DNA of 64,000 bases, from positions 62,001-126,000 of the forward strand of contig NZ_BSTS01000009.1 in the NCBI RefSeq assembly GCF_030269665.1, given 5' to 3'. A model generated the notes under the pieces. The model was given only the letters and a program-made list of their open reading frames with translations, ran no database searches and had not been told where the DNA came from. Position 1 is the stretch's first letter, and each line of letters opens with the position of its first letter. Below, piece after piece: positions 1 through 7,445 of the stretch. This DNA is from Actinomycetospora sp. NBRC 106375. Lineage in GTDB: Bacteria; Actinomycetota; Actinomycetes; Mycobacteriales; Pseudonocardiaceae. The position numbers were made by a program, and so were the translations under genes.

Positions 1-1056
1 GACCTGGATGGCCCGGTCGATGACGTTGTAGAGCACGGTCGCGCCGTAGAACTTGATCATAGCGATGTCAGTGAGCGCCGCCTCGGTGCCGCCCTGGTCC
101 ATCTTCCAGGCGGCCTGCAGCGTCATCAGCCGCGCCGCGGTCATCTCGGCGGTCGAGGTGGCGATCCAGTCCTGGACCATCTGCTTCTCGGAGAGCAGCG
201 AGCCGTGGGTGTACCGCGACACCGCGCGCTCGCAGAGCATGTCGAAGGCGCGCCGCGACTGCCCGAGCCAGCGCATGCAGTGGTGGATGCGGCCGGGTCC
301 CAGCCGCTGCTGGGCGAGCAGGAAACCGTCGCCCTCGTTGCCGACGAGGTTCTCGACGGGCACGCGCACGTCGCGGTAGATCACCTCGGCGTGCCCGCCG
401 GGCTGGCCGGTGCGCTCCTCGGGGTGCTCCATCGTCGGGATGTCGCGCAGGACCTCCACGCCGGGGGCGTCGGCCGGGACGACGAACATCGACGCCCGCC
501 GCCGCGGCGCCGCGTCCGGGTCGGTGACGGCCATGAGGATGAGGAAGTCGGCGACCGACCCGTTCGACGTGAACCACTTGTGCCCGTTGACGACGTACTC
601 GTCGCCGACGCGCTCGGCCCGGGTGGTCAGCAGGGTGGGATCGGCGCCGGCGTTCGGCTCGGTCATCGAGAACGCGCTGCGCAGCGTCCCGTCGAGCAGC
701 GGCTCCATCCACTTCTTCTTCTGGTCGTCGTTCGCCCCGAGGGCGAGGAGCTCCGCGTTGCCGGAGTCGGGGGCGTTGTTGCCGAACACCGACGGGGCGT
801 ACACGCAGCGCCCGAGGATCTCGTGCATCAGCCCGAGCTTGACCTGGCCGAAGCCGCCGCCGCCGAGCTCCGGGGGCAGGTGCGCGGCCCACAGCCCGCG
901 CGCCTTGACCTCCTCCTGCAGCGGCGCCGTCGCGCGCTTCAGCGCCGCCCCGTCGAGGTCGAGGGTCTCGAGCGGCTCGATCTCCTCGCGGACGAACGTC
1001 CGCATCCACGCGAGCTGCTGCTCGAACTCCGGGTCGGTGGAGAAGTCCCAGGCCAT
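1..1056 (-). CDS. acyl-CoA dehydrogenase, ACAD10/11-like (3' end outside window)
   Basis: FAD-dependent alpha,beta-dehydrogenation (or a related reaction) of an acyl-CoA. The visible 352 residues start MAWDFSTDPEFEQQ and show an acyl-CoA dehydrogenase N-terminal helical domain, the beta-domain motif FSMTEPNAGADP, and GPGRIHHCMRWLG, a stretch typical of the ACAD10/ACAD11 branch. The reading frame runs off the left edge near the C-terminal AIQV(HG) motif. It lies 12 nt downstream of the SMP-30 gene in an operon with an APH-fold kinase and a second dehydrogenase, the bacterial counterpart of the kinase-dehydrogenase fusions of animal ACAD10/11. This context suggests a substrate with a 4-hydroxy (phosphorylated) acyl chain rather than a plain fatty acid; that is inference. 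Confidence 0.93.
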   Translation of the reverse strand, partial: MAWDFSTDPEFEQQLAWMRTFVREEIEPLETLDLDGAALKRATAPLQEEVKARGLWAAHLPPELGGGGFGQVKLGLMHEILGRCVYAPSVFGNNAPDSGNAELLALGANDDQKKKWMEPLLDGTLRSAFSMTEPNAGADPTLLTTRAERVGDEYVVNGHKWFTSNGSVADFLILMAVTDPDAAPRRRASMFVVPADAPGVEVLRDIPTMEHPEERTGQPGGHAEVIYRDVRVPVENLVGNEGDGFLLAQQRLGPGRIHHCMRWLGQSRRAFDMLCERAVSRYTHGSLLSEKQMVQDWIATSTAEMTAARLMTLQAAWKMDQGGTEAALTDIAMIKFYGATVLYNVIDRAIQV

Positions 1057-1068
1057 GCCGTCATCCCT

Positions 1069-1974
1069 TCATGCCGTGAACGCGAGGTCGAGACCCGCGG
1101 TGTCCCACTCCGTGGCGTAGAGGACGCCGCGGCCCGAGGACGTGACCCAGGCCGTGCGGCTCCCCGAGCCCGCGAAGCAGATGTTCGTGACGTACGGATC
1201 GTGCTCGGGCACCGGCACCTGGCGCAGCAGCGTGCCGTCCGGGGCCACCACGCTGACCGCCCCGGTCATCAGCGTGGCGACGCACACGTTGCCCTCCCCG
1301 TCGACCGCGAGCGAGTCGAGCGGCTGGAACCCGTCGAAGCCGTGCAGGAGCTGCCGGGGTCCGAGCTGCCCGGGCCCGGTCACGTCCCACGCCCACAGCC
1401 GTCCCGGCCCCGTCTCGGCGACGTAGAGCCGCGAGCCGTCGGGGGCGAGGCCGACCCCGTTGGGCTCGACCAGCGGGTGCACGACCTCGGTGATCGAGGA
1501 CCCGTCGGGCCGCGCGTGGTACAGCGCGCCCGTGTCCTGGTCGCGCTCGCGCTTCTTGCCGAGGTCGGTGAACCAGAAGCCGCCGTCGGCGTCGAAGACG
1601 ATGTCGTTCGGCCCGCGCAGCGGGCGGCCGTCGCAGGCGGTGTAGAGGTCGGTGACGTGGCCCGTGTCGAGCTCGACCCGCTGGATGCACCCGCCGATGT
1701 AGTCCCCGGCCTGGTGACCCGGCGCGGTGACGCCGTCGGGCCGGTCGTGCCACGCGAAGCCGCCGTTGTTGCAGACGTAGACCGCGCCGTCGGGGCCGAT
1801 CGCCGCGCCGTTGGGCCCGCCCCCGAGCTGGGCGACGACGCTGGTCCGCCCGTCGGACGCGACGCGGGTGAGCGTGCCGCGGCGGATCTCCACGACGAGG
1901 ACGTCGCCGTTCGTGAGGGCGATCGGGCCCTCCGGGAACTCCAGGCCCGTCGTCACCGTCTGCATCGTGCTCAT
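1069..1974 (-). CDS. SMP-30/gluconolactonase/LRE family hydrolase
   Basis: A 301-residue six-bladed beta-propeller protein of the SMP-30/gluconolactonase family, which hydrolyses lactone rings with a bound divalent metal. Family hallmarks are EFPEGPIAL near the N-terminus (metal-ligand Glu), GGGPNGAAIGPDGAVYVCNN, RGPNDIVFDADGGFWFTDLG (metal-binding Asn and strand) and DSLAVDGEGNVCV in the later blades. The ATG overlaps the stop of the upstream kinase gene by 4 nt (ATGA), so the two are translationally coupled. In this operon a lactonase would open a gamma-lactone to the 4-hydroxy acid that the kinase and dehydrogenases then process. No signal peptide is visible, so it should be cytoplasmic. 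Confidence 0.9.
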   Translation of the reverse strand: MSTMQTVTTGLEFPEGPIALTNGDVLVVEIRRGTLTRVASDGRTSVVAQLGGGPNGAAIGPDGAVYVCNNGGFAWHDRPDGVTAPGHQAGDYIGGCIQRVELDTGHVTDLYTACDGRPLRGPNDIVFDADGGFWFTDLGKKRERDQDTGALYHARPDGSSITEVVHPLVEPNGVGLAPDGSRLYVAETGPGRLWAWDVTGPGQLGPRQLLHGFDGFQPLDSLAVDGEGNVCVATLMTGAVSVVAPDGTLLRQVPVPEHDPYVTNICFAGSGSRTAWVTSSGRGVLYATEWDTAGLDLAFTA

Positions 1975-3317
1975 GCGGGCTGCTCCAGGTAGCGGGGGTT
2001 GGCGACGGTGAGCTTGTCGGTCACCCCCGCCCGCACCGCGGCGAGCAGCGCGGGGTCGCTGTCGTCGACCGCCCCGGACCGGACGGCGGCGGCGAGCCCG
2101 GCCTGGTCGCGGTACCCGAGCGCGGCGAGCCGCTCGGTGTGGCGCCGGTCGATCTCCGGGCCGAGCGTGAGCTCCCGTCCCGCGCCCGCGAGGACGTTCG
2201 CCGCGACGCGGGCGAGGAACGCGACGCGCTCGTCGTCGACGGCCATGACGTCGTCGCGCAGGAACGTCGTCACGGCGTCGACGAGATCGGCCGCGGAGGG
2301 GCGTCCGAGGAGGTCGGAGCGGGGCGCCGCGGCCTCGACGGCGGTGTCCCCCGACGCCGGGAGCCCCAGCGCCAGGAGCAGGTCGTGCTCCTGCTCGGCG
2401 ACCCGGCGCCCGATCGCGGCGAGCTCGACCGACGGGACGGCGCCGGAGAGGTGCCGCTCGGCCATCTCCCGGCAGTGCAGCGCCCACCAGGCCGTCCGGT
2501 GGATCTGCCACCAGCGCACGGCCTCGGGGTCGTGACGGTGCCCGGCGACCTCCGCGTACCCGTCGAGCAGCTCGTCGACCGTGCCCAGCCCCGCGACCGG
2601 CAGCGGGGCCCCGAACCGCCAGCACTTGACGCACAGCCAGCCGAGGTCCTCGCGGGGGTCGCCGCGGTGCACCAGCTCCCAGTCGAGCACGGCGCGCAGG
2701 CCGGTCTCGTCGACGATGAGGTTGCCGAGGCGGAAGTCGCCGTGGACGACGGCCTCGGGGACAGCGGCGGGCCGGTGCCCGTCGAGCCACCGCAGGGCGA
2801 TCTCGACGCTCGGCAGCGGCTCGCCGAGCGCGTCGAGGGTCGCGCGCAGGGCGTCGACGGGGTCGGCGGTCGCGAGGCCCGGGACCCCGTCGACCGGGAT
2901 CGCGTGGATGCGGGCGAGGGTGCGTCCCAGCTCGGCCGCGAGACCGTCGCGGGCGCCGGCGTAGCGCTCGTCGCGCAGCAGCCGCGGCCCGAGGGTCTCG
3001 CCGTCGACGTGCTCGGTGACCAGGTACGGGGCGCCGACGGTCACCGGGTCGGTGCCGCTGTCGACCAGCGGCGGCACCCGCACGCCCGCGGCCCCGGCGG
3101 CCGCGATCGACGCCGCCTCGAGGGCCATGCCGTCGGGGCGGTCGGCGCCCGGCGGGTCGCGGCGCAGGACGAGGTCGCGCCGGCGCCCGTCGCTGCGCGC
3201 GGTGAAGGACCACGTCTCGCGGCTCGCGCCGGCGGTGAGACGGCGCAGGCCCTCGACGGTGACGGTCGCGCCGCTGACCTCGGTGAGGCGGCGGGCGAGC
3301 TGGTCGGCGAGGGTCAT
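1971..3317 (-). CDS. APH-fold kinase with C-terminal DUF6285-like domain, candidate 4-hydroxyacyl-CoA kinase
   Basis: A 448-residue protein. Residues about 20-320 form an aminoglycoside-phosphotransferase/choline-kinase fold: the catalytic loop VHGDFRLGNLI lies near 191-201 and the metal-binding LDWE near 211-214. Residues about 337-448 (LLGRPSAADLVDAVTTFL to KLTVANPRYLEQ) match the helical DUF6285-type domain. The gene overlaps both neighbours by 4 nt, between an acyl-CoA dehydrogenase and a lactonase. In the Pseudomonas levulinate pathway an APH-family kinase (LvaA, needing the small protein LvaB) phosphorylates a 4-hydroxyacyl-CoA before a dehydrogenase-family enzyme (LvaC) acts; in animals ACAD10/11 fuse the same two folds. 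The gene is therefore unlikely to be antibiotic resistance. The function is inferred from fold and context. Confidence 0.88.
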   Translation of the reverse strand: MTLADQLARRLTEVSGATVTVEGLRRLTAGASRETWSFTARSDGRRRDLVLRRDPPGADRPDGMALEAASIAAAGAAGVRVPPLVDSGTDPVTVGAPYLVTEHVDGETLGPRLLRDERYAGARDGLAAELGRTLARIHAIPVDGVPGLATADPVDALRATLDALGEPLPSVEIALRWLDGHRPAAVPEAVVHGDFRLGNLIVDETGLRAVLDWELVHRGDPREDLGWLCVKCWRFGAPLPVAGLGTVDELLDGYAEVAGHRHDPEAVRWWQIHRTAWWALHCREMAERHLSGAVPSVELAAIGRRVAEQEHDLLLALGLPASGDTAVEAAAPRSDLLGRPSAADLVDAVTTFLRDDVMAVDDERVAFLARVAANVLAGAGRELTLGPEIDRRHTERLAALGYRDQAGLAAAVRSGAVDDSDPALLAAVRAGVTDKLTVANPRYLEQPA

Positions 3318-4570
3318 CGAGCCTTCCGGGGGCCCGCGAAGCCGAAGAGGTAGCCCGCGACCCGGCGCATCTGGACCTCCTCCGCGCCCTCGGTGATCCG
3401 GTAGCGACGGTGGTGACGGTAGATGTGCTCGAACGGTGTGTGCCGCGAGTAGCCCAGCCCGCCGTGCACCTGCATCGCGCGGTCGGCGGCGTCGCAGACG
3501 AAGCGGTTGGCGCGGTAGTTGCACATCGAGACGCGGTCGCTGATCTCGGCGTGCGGGACACGGTCGAGCTCCCACGCGGTCTTGCGCACCAGGCCCCGGA
3601 GCATCTCGGCCTCGGTCTGCAGCTCGACGAGCGGCCACTGGATCGCCTGGCGCGTCGCGAGCGGGGCGCCGAACGTGTGCCGTTGCCGCGCGTACTCGAC
3701 GCTGCGGTCGACGCAGAACTGGCCGGCGCCGACGCCCGAGGCCGCCTGCCGGATGCGGTTCTCGTGCACGAAGGTCTGGGCGACCGCGAGGCCCCCGCCC
3801 TCCTCGCCGAAGATCGCCGTGTCGGGGACCCGGACGTCGCGCAGCGTCACCTCGGCGTGGTCGGTCGGCATGTTCAGCGTCCACCAGTGGAAGTCGACCG
3901 AGAAGCCGGCGGTCCTCACGGGCACGAAGAACGCGGTGATGCCGCGCGCGTCGCCGTCGTTCCCCGAGGTGCGGGCGAACACCACGTCGTGGGTCGCCGA
4001 GTGCATGCCGGAGTTCCAGCGCTTCGCGCCGTTGATCACCCAGTCGCCGCCGTCGCGGACGGCCGTCGTCTCCATCCACGTGGCGTCGCTGCCGTGGTCG
4101 GGCTCGCTGAGCCCGAACCCGAGGCGCGCCGTGCGCGTGAGGACGGGCTCGAGGAACTCCGCGCGCTGCTCGTCGGAGCCGAACTCGAGCAGCATGTGCA
4201 CGAACGGGAAGTTGCCGACCACCGACGACTCGTTCTGCAGGTCGTTGTGGAGCCCGAGCCCGCGGTGCGCGAGGTGCTCGCGGATCACCGCCATGTCGAG
4301 GTTCGTGCCGTCGCCCCCGCCCACCGACGCCGGGAGCCCGTAGCGCAGCCAGCCCGCGGCGTCGGCACGGCGGAACATCTCGCCGAGCAGCTCCTCCCAC
4401 TCCGCGCGCGGCACCCCGCCGTGCTCGAAGTCGGTGCGCGCCCACTCGCGGCGGTGGTCGAAGAACCGCTGGTTGTCGTCCTGCTCCTCCAGCGGGCGGA
4501 TCTCCCGCTCGATGAACTCGTCGAGGGCCTCCAGCCGCGCCGTCAGCTCCGTCGGGAGCGCGAAGTCCAC
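3314..4570 (-). CDS. acyl-CoA dehydrogenase
   Basis: Acyl-CoA dehydrogenase of about 418 residues (VDFALPTELTARLEALDEF start). The beta-domain motif GFGLSEPDHGSDATWMETT and the C-terminal MQVHGGLGYSRHTPFEH with RYRITEGAEEVQ are clear. An in-frame ATG lies 36 nt upstream (4606), but a GAGGAGG ribosome site sits about 6 nt before GTG 4570 and the family usually begins at this point, so 4570 was chosen. It is the first gene of the minus-strand operon and overlaps the kinase gene by 4 nt. With the dehydrogenase at 1-1056 the operon has two acyl-CoA dehydrogenases; they could form a heteromer or act on different steps. Confidence 0.9.
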   Translation of the reverse strand: MDFALPTELTARLEALDEFIEREIRPLEEQDDNQRFFDHRREWARTDFEHGGVPRAEWEELLGEMFRRADAAGWLRYGLPASVGGGDGTNLDMAVIREHLAHRGLGLHNDLQNESSVVGNFPFVHMLLEFGSDEQRAEFLEPVLTRTARLGFGLSEPDHGSDATWMETTAVRDGGDWVINGAKRWNSGMHSATHDVVFARTSGNDGDARGITAFFVPVRTAGFSVDFHWWTLNMPTDHAEVTLRDVRVPDTAIFGEEGGGLAVAQTFVHENRIRQAASGVGAGQFCVDRSVEYARQRHTFGAPLATRQAIQWPLVELQTEAEMLRGLVRKTAWELDRVPHAEISDRVSMCNYRANRFVCDAADRAMQVHGGLGYSRHTPFEHIYRHHRRYRITEGAEEVQMRRVAGYLFGFAGPRKAR

Positions 4571-4674
4571 ACCGACCTCCTCGGCGAACAACCGTTCAGG
4601 GAGCATGGCAGCGGGCGGACCGGGGACGGAAGGGCATCGCGCCGGTGATCAACGGGGACTTCGGGCGCGGAGCA

Positions 4675-4697
4675 GCAGCGAACAGCGCGTTCGCTGC
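4675..4697. repeat. 23-bp inverted repeat in divergent intergenic region
   Basis: Arms GCAGCGAAC and GTTCGCTGC with a 5-nt loop lie between the divergent dehydrogenase (start 4570) and crotonase (start 4729) genes. The same outer arms GCAGCGAA/TTCGCTGC with the same 23-bp total length recur at 59111-59133 beside dgt, so this is a dispersed element rather than a private operator. No strong promoter was recognised in the rest of 4571-4728. Confidence 0.6.
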
Positions 4698-4728
4698 GGA
4701 AGTGGCGCGCGCTGCGAGACTCGCGCGC

Positions 4729-5541
4729 ATGACCGAGCAGGAGCGTGTGCGGGTCGAGGTCACCGACGGGGTCGCCGACGTGCGGCTGTCCCGCCCCGAG
4801 AAGCGCAACGCGCTGGACCCGGCGATGTTCGAGGGCCTGGTCGAGGCCGGGGAGCAGCTGAAGAAGGACCCCGCGGTGCGGGCGGTGGTCCTCTCCGGGG
4901 AGGGTCACGACTTCTGCGCCGGGCTCGACTTCGCCTCCTTCCAGGCGATGCGCTCGGGCGAGCGCCTCTCGGCGTCGGCGCAGCTGCCGCCCTCCGCCGG
5001 CCCGGCGCGGGCGACCGGACAGCGCGCGGCGTGGGTGTGGGCCGAGCTGGAGGTGCCGGTGATCGCCGCGATCCGGGGCAACGCGCTGGGCGGCGGGCTG
5101 CAGATCGCGCTCGGCGCCGACATCCGCATCGTCGCGCCGGACGCCAAGCTCTCCGTGCTCGAGGCGAAGTGGGGCCTGATCCCGGACATGACCGGGACCC
5201 AGGTGCTCCCCGAGCTCGTGGGCCGCGACGTCGCGAAGGAGCTGACACTCACCGCCCGCGTCGTCGGCGGCACCGAGGCGGCGGCGCTCGGGCTCTGCAC
5301 GCGCACCGACGACGACCCGCTGGCGGCCGCGCTCGAGCTCGCGCGCCAGATCGCCGGGCGCAGCCCGCACGCCGTCCGGGCCGCCAAGCGCCTGCTCGAC
5401 CTCGCCGGCCGCGTGGACCTGACCACCGGGTTCGCCGCCGAGCAGACCGAGATCGGCGCGCTCATCGGCAGCCCCAACCAGGTCGAGGCCGTCACCGCGG
5501 GCTTCGAGAAGCGCGCCCCCGTCTTCACCGACCCCATGTGA
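4729..5541 (+). CDS. enoyl-CoA hydratase/isomerase (crotonase) family protein
   Basis: A 270-residue crotonase-fold enzyme acting on acyl-CoA thioesters. The oxyanion-hole segments are GHDFCAGLDFASF and GNALGGGLQIALGAD. The segment EAKWGLIPDMTGTQ carries Asp where hydratases usually have the second catalytic Glu, a pattern seen in dienoyl-CoA isomerase-like members, so isomerase activity is possible. The start ATG 4729 (MTEQERVRVEV) fits the family; an ATG at 4645 would add 28 residues of low-complexity sequence. It is transcribed away from the dehydrogenase operon and ends inside a perfect 44-bp palindrome. Confidence 0.9.
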   Translation: MTEQERVRVEVTDGVADVRLSRPEKRNALDPAMFEGLVEAGEQLKKDPAVRAVVLSGEGHDFCAGLDFASFQAMRSGERLSASAQLPPSAGPARATGQRAAWVWAELEVPVIAAIRGNALGGGLQIALGADIRIVAPDAKLSVLEAKWGLIPDMTGTQVLPELVGRDVAKELTLTARVVGGTEAAALGLCTRTDDDPLAAALELARQIAGRSPHAVRAAKRLLDLAGRVDLTTGFAAEQTEIGALIGSPNQVEAVTAGFEKRAPVFTDPM

Positions 5542-5579
5542 GCGAACTTTGGGCCTATAGGCCCAAAGTTCGCTCACAT
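5536..5579. terminator. perfect 44-bp palindrome, bidirectional terminator
   Basis: A perfect palindrome with 22-bp arms (ATGTGAGCGAACTTTGGGCC then TA, and its exact complement) between the convergent crotonase and TetR genes. The TGA of the crotonase gene is inside the left arm (ATG TGA GC). The same length and termini (ATGTGAGC to GCTCACAT) recur at 49546-49589 and 51947-51990. There is no U-tract, as is common for actinobacterial stem-loop terminators. Confidence 0.75.
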
Positions 5580-5583
5580 ATCG

Positions 5584-6201
5584 TCAGCCGTCCAGCACCG
5601 GCATCAGCACCGCGGCGACGTCCTCGCCGAGGTCGCGGGGGGTGCGCGGGCCGGCGGGGTCGAACCACTTGTAGGTCCAGTTCGCGGCGCCCAGGCACGC
5701 GTTGACGTAGGTCCCGGTCGCCATCGGCAGCATCCGGCCGGTCGCGGCGAGGTGCGCCTCGACGGCGTCGCGCAGGAGGGCCTCGTAGGTGCGCCGGCGC
5801 TCGAGGATGGGCTCGGCGAGCTCCGGCGGGAGCTCCGACTCCTCCTCGAAGCAGATCGTCAGCAGGTCGCGGTGCTCGCACGTGTACGCGGCCCGGTCGA
5901 CGATCAGCAGACGCACCGCCTCGCGCGTCGAGGGTGCCGCGGCGACGATCGCGCGCCCGCTGGCCAGGCTCTCGTCGAGCACCTCCTCGTAGATCGCGAC
6001 GAGGAGGTCCTGCTTGGTGCGGACGTAGTGGTAGAGCGTCGGCTTCGAGAGCCCGACGGCCGCGGCGACGTCGTTCATCGACGCCGCGCGGTACCCACGG
6101 CGGCTGAAGACGGCCACGGCGGCCGCGAGGATGCGCTGCCGCTGCTCGTCGGCGCGGCTGCCCCGTGCCGCACCGGCCGTCCCGGCCCCCCGTGTCGCCA
6201 T
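5584..6201 (-). CDS. TetR family transcriptional regulator
   Basis: A 205-residue TetR-family repressor starting MATRGAGTAGAARGSRADEQ. The N-terminal helix-turn-helix is QRILAAAVAVFSRRGYRAAS followed by MNDVAAAVGLSKPTLYHYV; the C-terminal part is an all-helical ligand domain. The ATG at 6201 was preferred over one at 6291, because the longer form would read through the divergent promoter. It faces the acyl-CoA dehydrogenase operon at 6294. A CCGACCGGTCGG palindrome at 6262-6273 is the likely operator. By analogy with the TetR gene beside mycobacterial leucine-catabolic genes, an acyl-CoA could be the inducer. Confidence 0.9.
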   Translation of the reverse strand: MATRGAGTAGAARGSRADEQRQRILAAAVAVFSRRGYRAASMNDVAAAVGLSKPTLYHYVRTKQDLLVAIYEEVLDESLASGRAIVAAAPSTREAVRLLIVDRAAYTCEHRDLLTICFEEESELPPELAEPILERRRTYEALLRDAVEAHLAATGRMLPMATGTYVNACLGAANWTYKWFDPAGPRTPRDLGEDVAAVLMPVLDG

Positions 6202-6227
6202 CCCCGCCCCGATTCCCGTCGGACGCC

Positions 6228-6273
6228 TTGACCGAACGTCTGTGACGTGGGGTACTTTCGTCCGACCGGTCGG
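6228..6273 (+). promoter_or_regulatory. promoter and palindromic operator of the 6294 operon
   Basis: TTGACC (6228-6233) and TACTTT (6253-6258), 19 nt apart, resemble -35 and -10 boxes. The palindrome CCGACCGGTCGG (6262-6273) lies at the expected transcription start, where a bound TetR protein would block initiation. AAGGGAG at 6282-6288 is the ribosome site for GTG 6294. Confidence 0.5.
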
Positions 6274-6293
6274 TCGACAGCAAGGGAGCACGC

Positions 6294-7445
6294 GTGTCCT
6301 ACGACCTCGACGAGGTCCACGAGGACTTCCGGGCGACCTGTCGCGCGTTCACCGACGAGCGGGTGCGTCCCCTCGTCGCCGAGGCCGAGCGCGACGGTCA
6401 CCCGCCCGAGCGGCTCTGGAAGGAGATGGGCGACGCGGGCCTGCTGGGCCTGCTCACCCCGCCCGAGTTCGGCGGTTCGGCCGGCGAGGGCGGCGAGGCG
6501 ACGGCGGTCGCCGTGCTGGCCGAGGAGATCACCCGCGCCTGCGGCGGCATCGCGGTCGGCGCCCTGGTCAGCGCCTATATGGCCGCCCCGCACATCGTCC
6601 GCCACGGCACCACCGACCAGCGGGAGCGCTGGGTCGCGGCGCTGGCCGCCGGCGAGGCGATCGCCGCCATCGCCGTCACCGAGCCCGGCGCGGGCTCCGA
6701 CGTCGCCGGCATCACCACCCGCGCCCGCCGGACCGACGAGGGCTGGGCGCTCGACGGCCGCAAGATGTACATCACCAACGCGGGCCTCGCCGACGTGCTG
6801 GTCGTCGGCGCGAAGACCGACCCGGACGGCGGCCACCGCGGCATCACCACGTTCGTCGTCCCCGCCGGCACGCCCGGCCTCTCCTTCGGCGCGCCCCTGC
6901 AGAAGATGGGCTGGCACTCGTCGGACACCCGCGAGGTCGTGCTCGACGGCGTGGTGCTCGGCGACGACGCGGTGCTCGGCGTCGAGGGCCGCGGCTTCCA
7001 CCAGATCATGAGCGCCTTCCAGCTCGAGCGGGTCGCGCTCGCGGCGATGGGCCTCGGCCACGCCGCCGAGGCCCTCGACACGGTCACCGAGTACGTCCGC
7101 GGCCGCGAGGTCGCCGGCGCGCCGCTGACCGACCGGCAGGCGATCCGCCACCGCCTGGCCGCGATGGAGATCGAGCTCGAGGCCGCCCGGGTGATGACCT
7201 ACAAGGCCGCCGACCGCCTCGACCGCGGCCACCCCGAGGCCGACCGCTCGGTGGCCGCCGCCAAGTACTTCGCGGCCAAGGCCGCCGCGTGGATCGTCGA
7301 CGAGGCTGTGCAGCTCTTCGGCGGCGCGGGCTACCTGGAGGAGACACCGGTCGCGCGCCACCACCGCGACGTGCGGATCCTGCGCATCGGCGGCGGCACC
7401 GACGAGATCCAGCTCGAGATCCTCGCGAAGCGGCTGGTGCCGTGA
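6294..7445 (+). CDS. acyl-CoA dehydrogenase (isovaleryl-CoA dehydrogenase-like)
   Basis: A 383-residue acyl-CoA dehydrogenase with the flavin/substrate motifs IAVTEPGAGSDVAGITT and, at the C-terminus, AVQLFGGAGYLEETPVARH and RILRIGGGTDEIQLEI. The start is GTG 6294 with a good AAGGGAG site. It opens an operon of overlapping genes; the next start (GTGA, 7442) overlaps its stop. A dehydrogenase next to a carboxylase beta subunit, a MaoC hydratase and a CitE lyase matches the mycobacterial fadE19-accD1 leucine cluster, so isovaleryl-CoA to 3-methylcrotonyl-CoA is the favoured reaction, by context only. Confidence 0.92.
   Translation: MSYDLDEVHEDFRATCRAFTDERVRPLVAEAERDGHPPERLWKEMGDAGLLGLLTPPEFGGSAGEGGEATAVAVLAEEITRACGGIAVGALVSAYMAAPHIVRHGTTDQRERWVAALAAGEAIAAIAVTEPGAGSDVAGITTRARRTDEGWALDGRKMYITNAGLADVLVVGAKTDPDGGHRGITTFVVPAGTPGLSFGAPLQKMGWHSSDTREVVLDGVVLGDDAVLGVEGRGFHQIMSAFQLERVALAAMGLGHAAEALDTVTEYVRGREVAGAPLTDRQAIRHRLAAMEIELEAARVMTYKAADRLDRGHPEADRSVAAAKYFAAKAAAWIVDEAVQLFGGAGYLEETPVARHHRDVRILRIGGGTDEIQLEILAKRLVP

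Noticed and set aside
205-1992. Long open frames on the strand opposite to real genes, here and across the whole window
   Set aside because: Extreme GC content leaves stop-free shadow frames; these give Arg/Pro/Ala-rich products without domains and lie opposite well-supported genes.
1971-3317. APH-fold gene as an antibiotic resistance gene
   Set aside because: It is coupled to acyl-CoA dehydrogenases and a lactonase and carries a DUF6285-like domain, the metabolic kinase pattern.
4607-4728. N-terminal extension of the crotonase gene from ATG 4645
   Set aside because: The extra 28 residues run through an inverted repeat and do not fit the family; ATG 4729 begins at the usual position.
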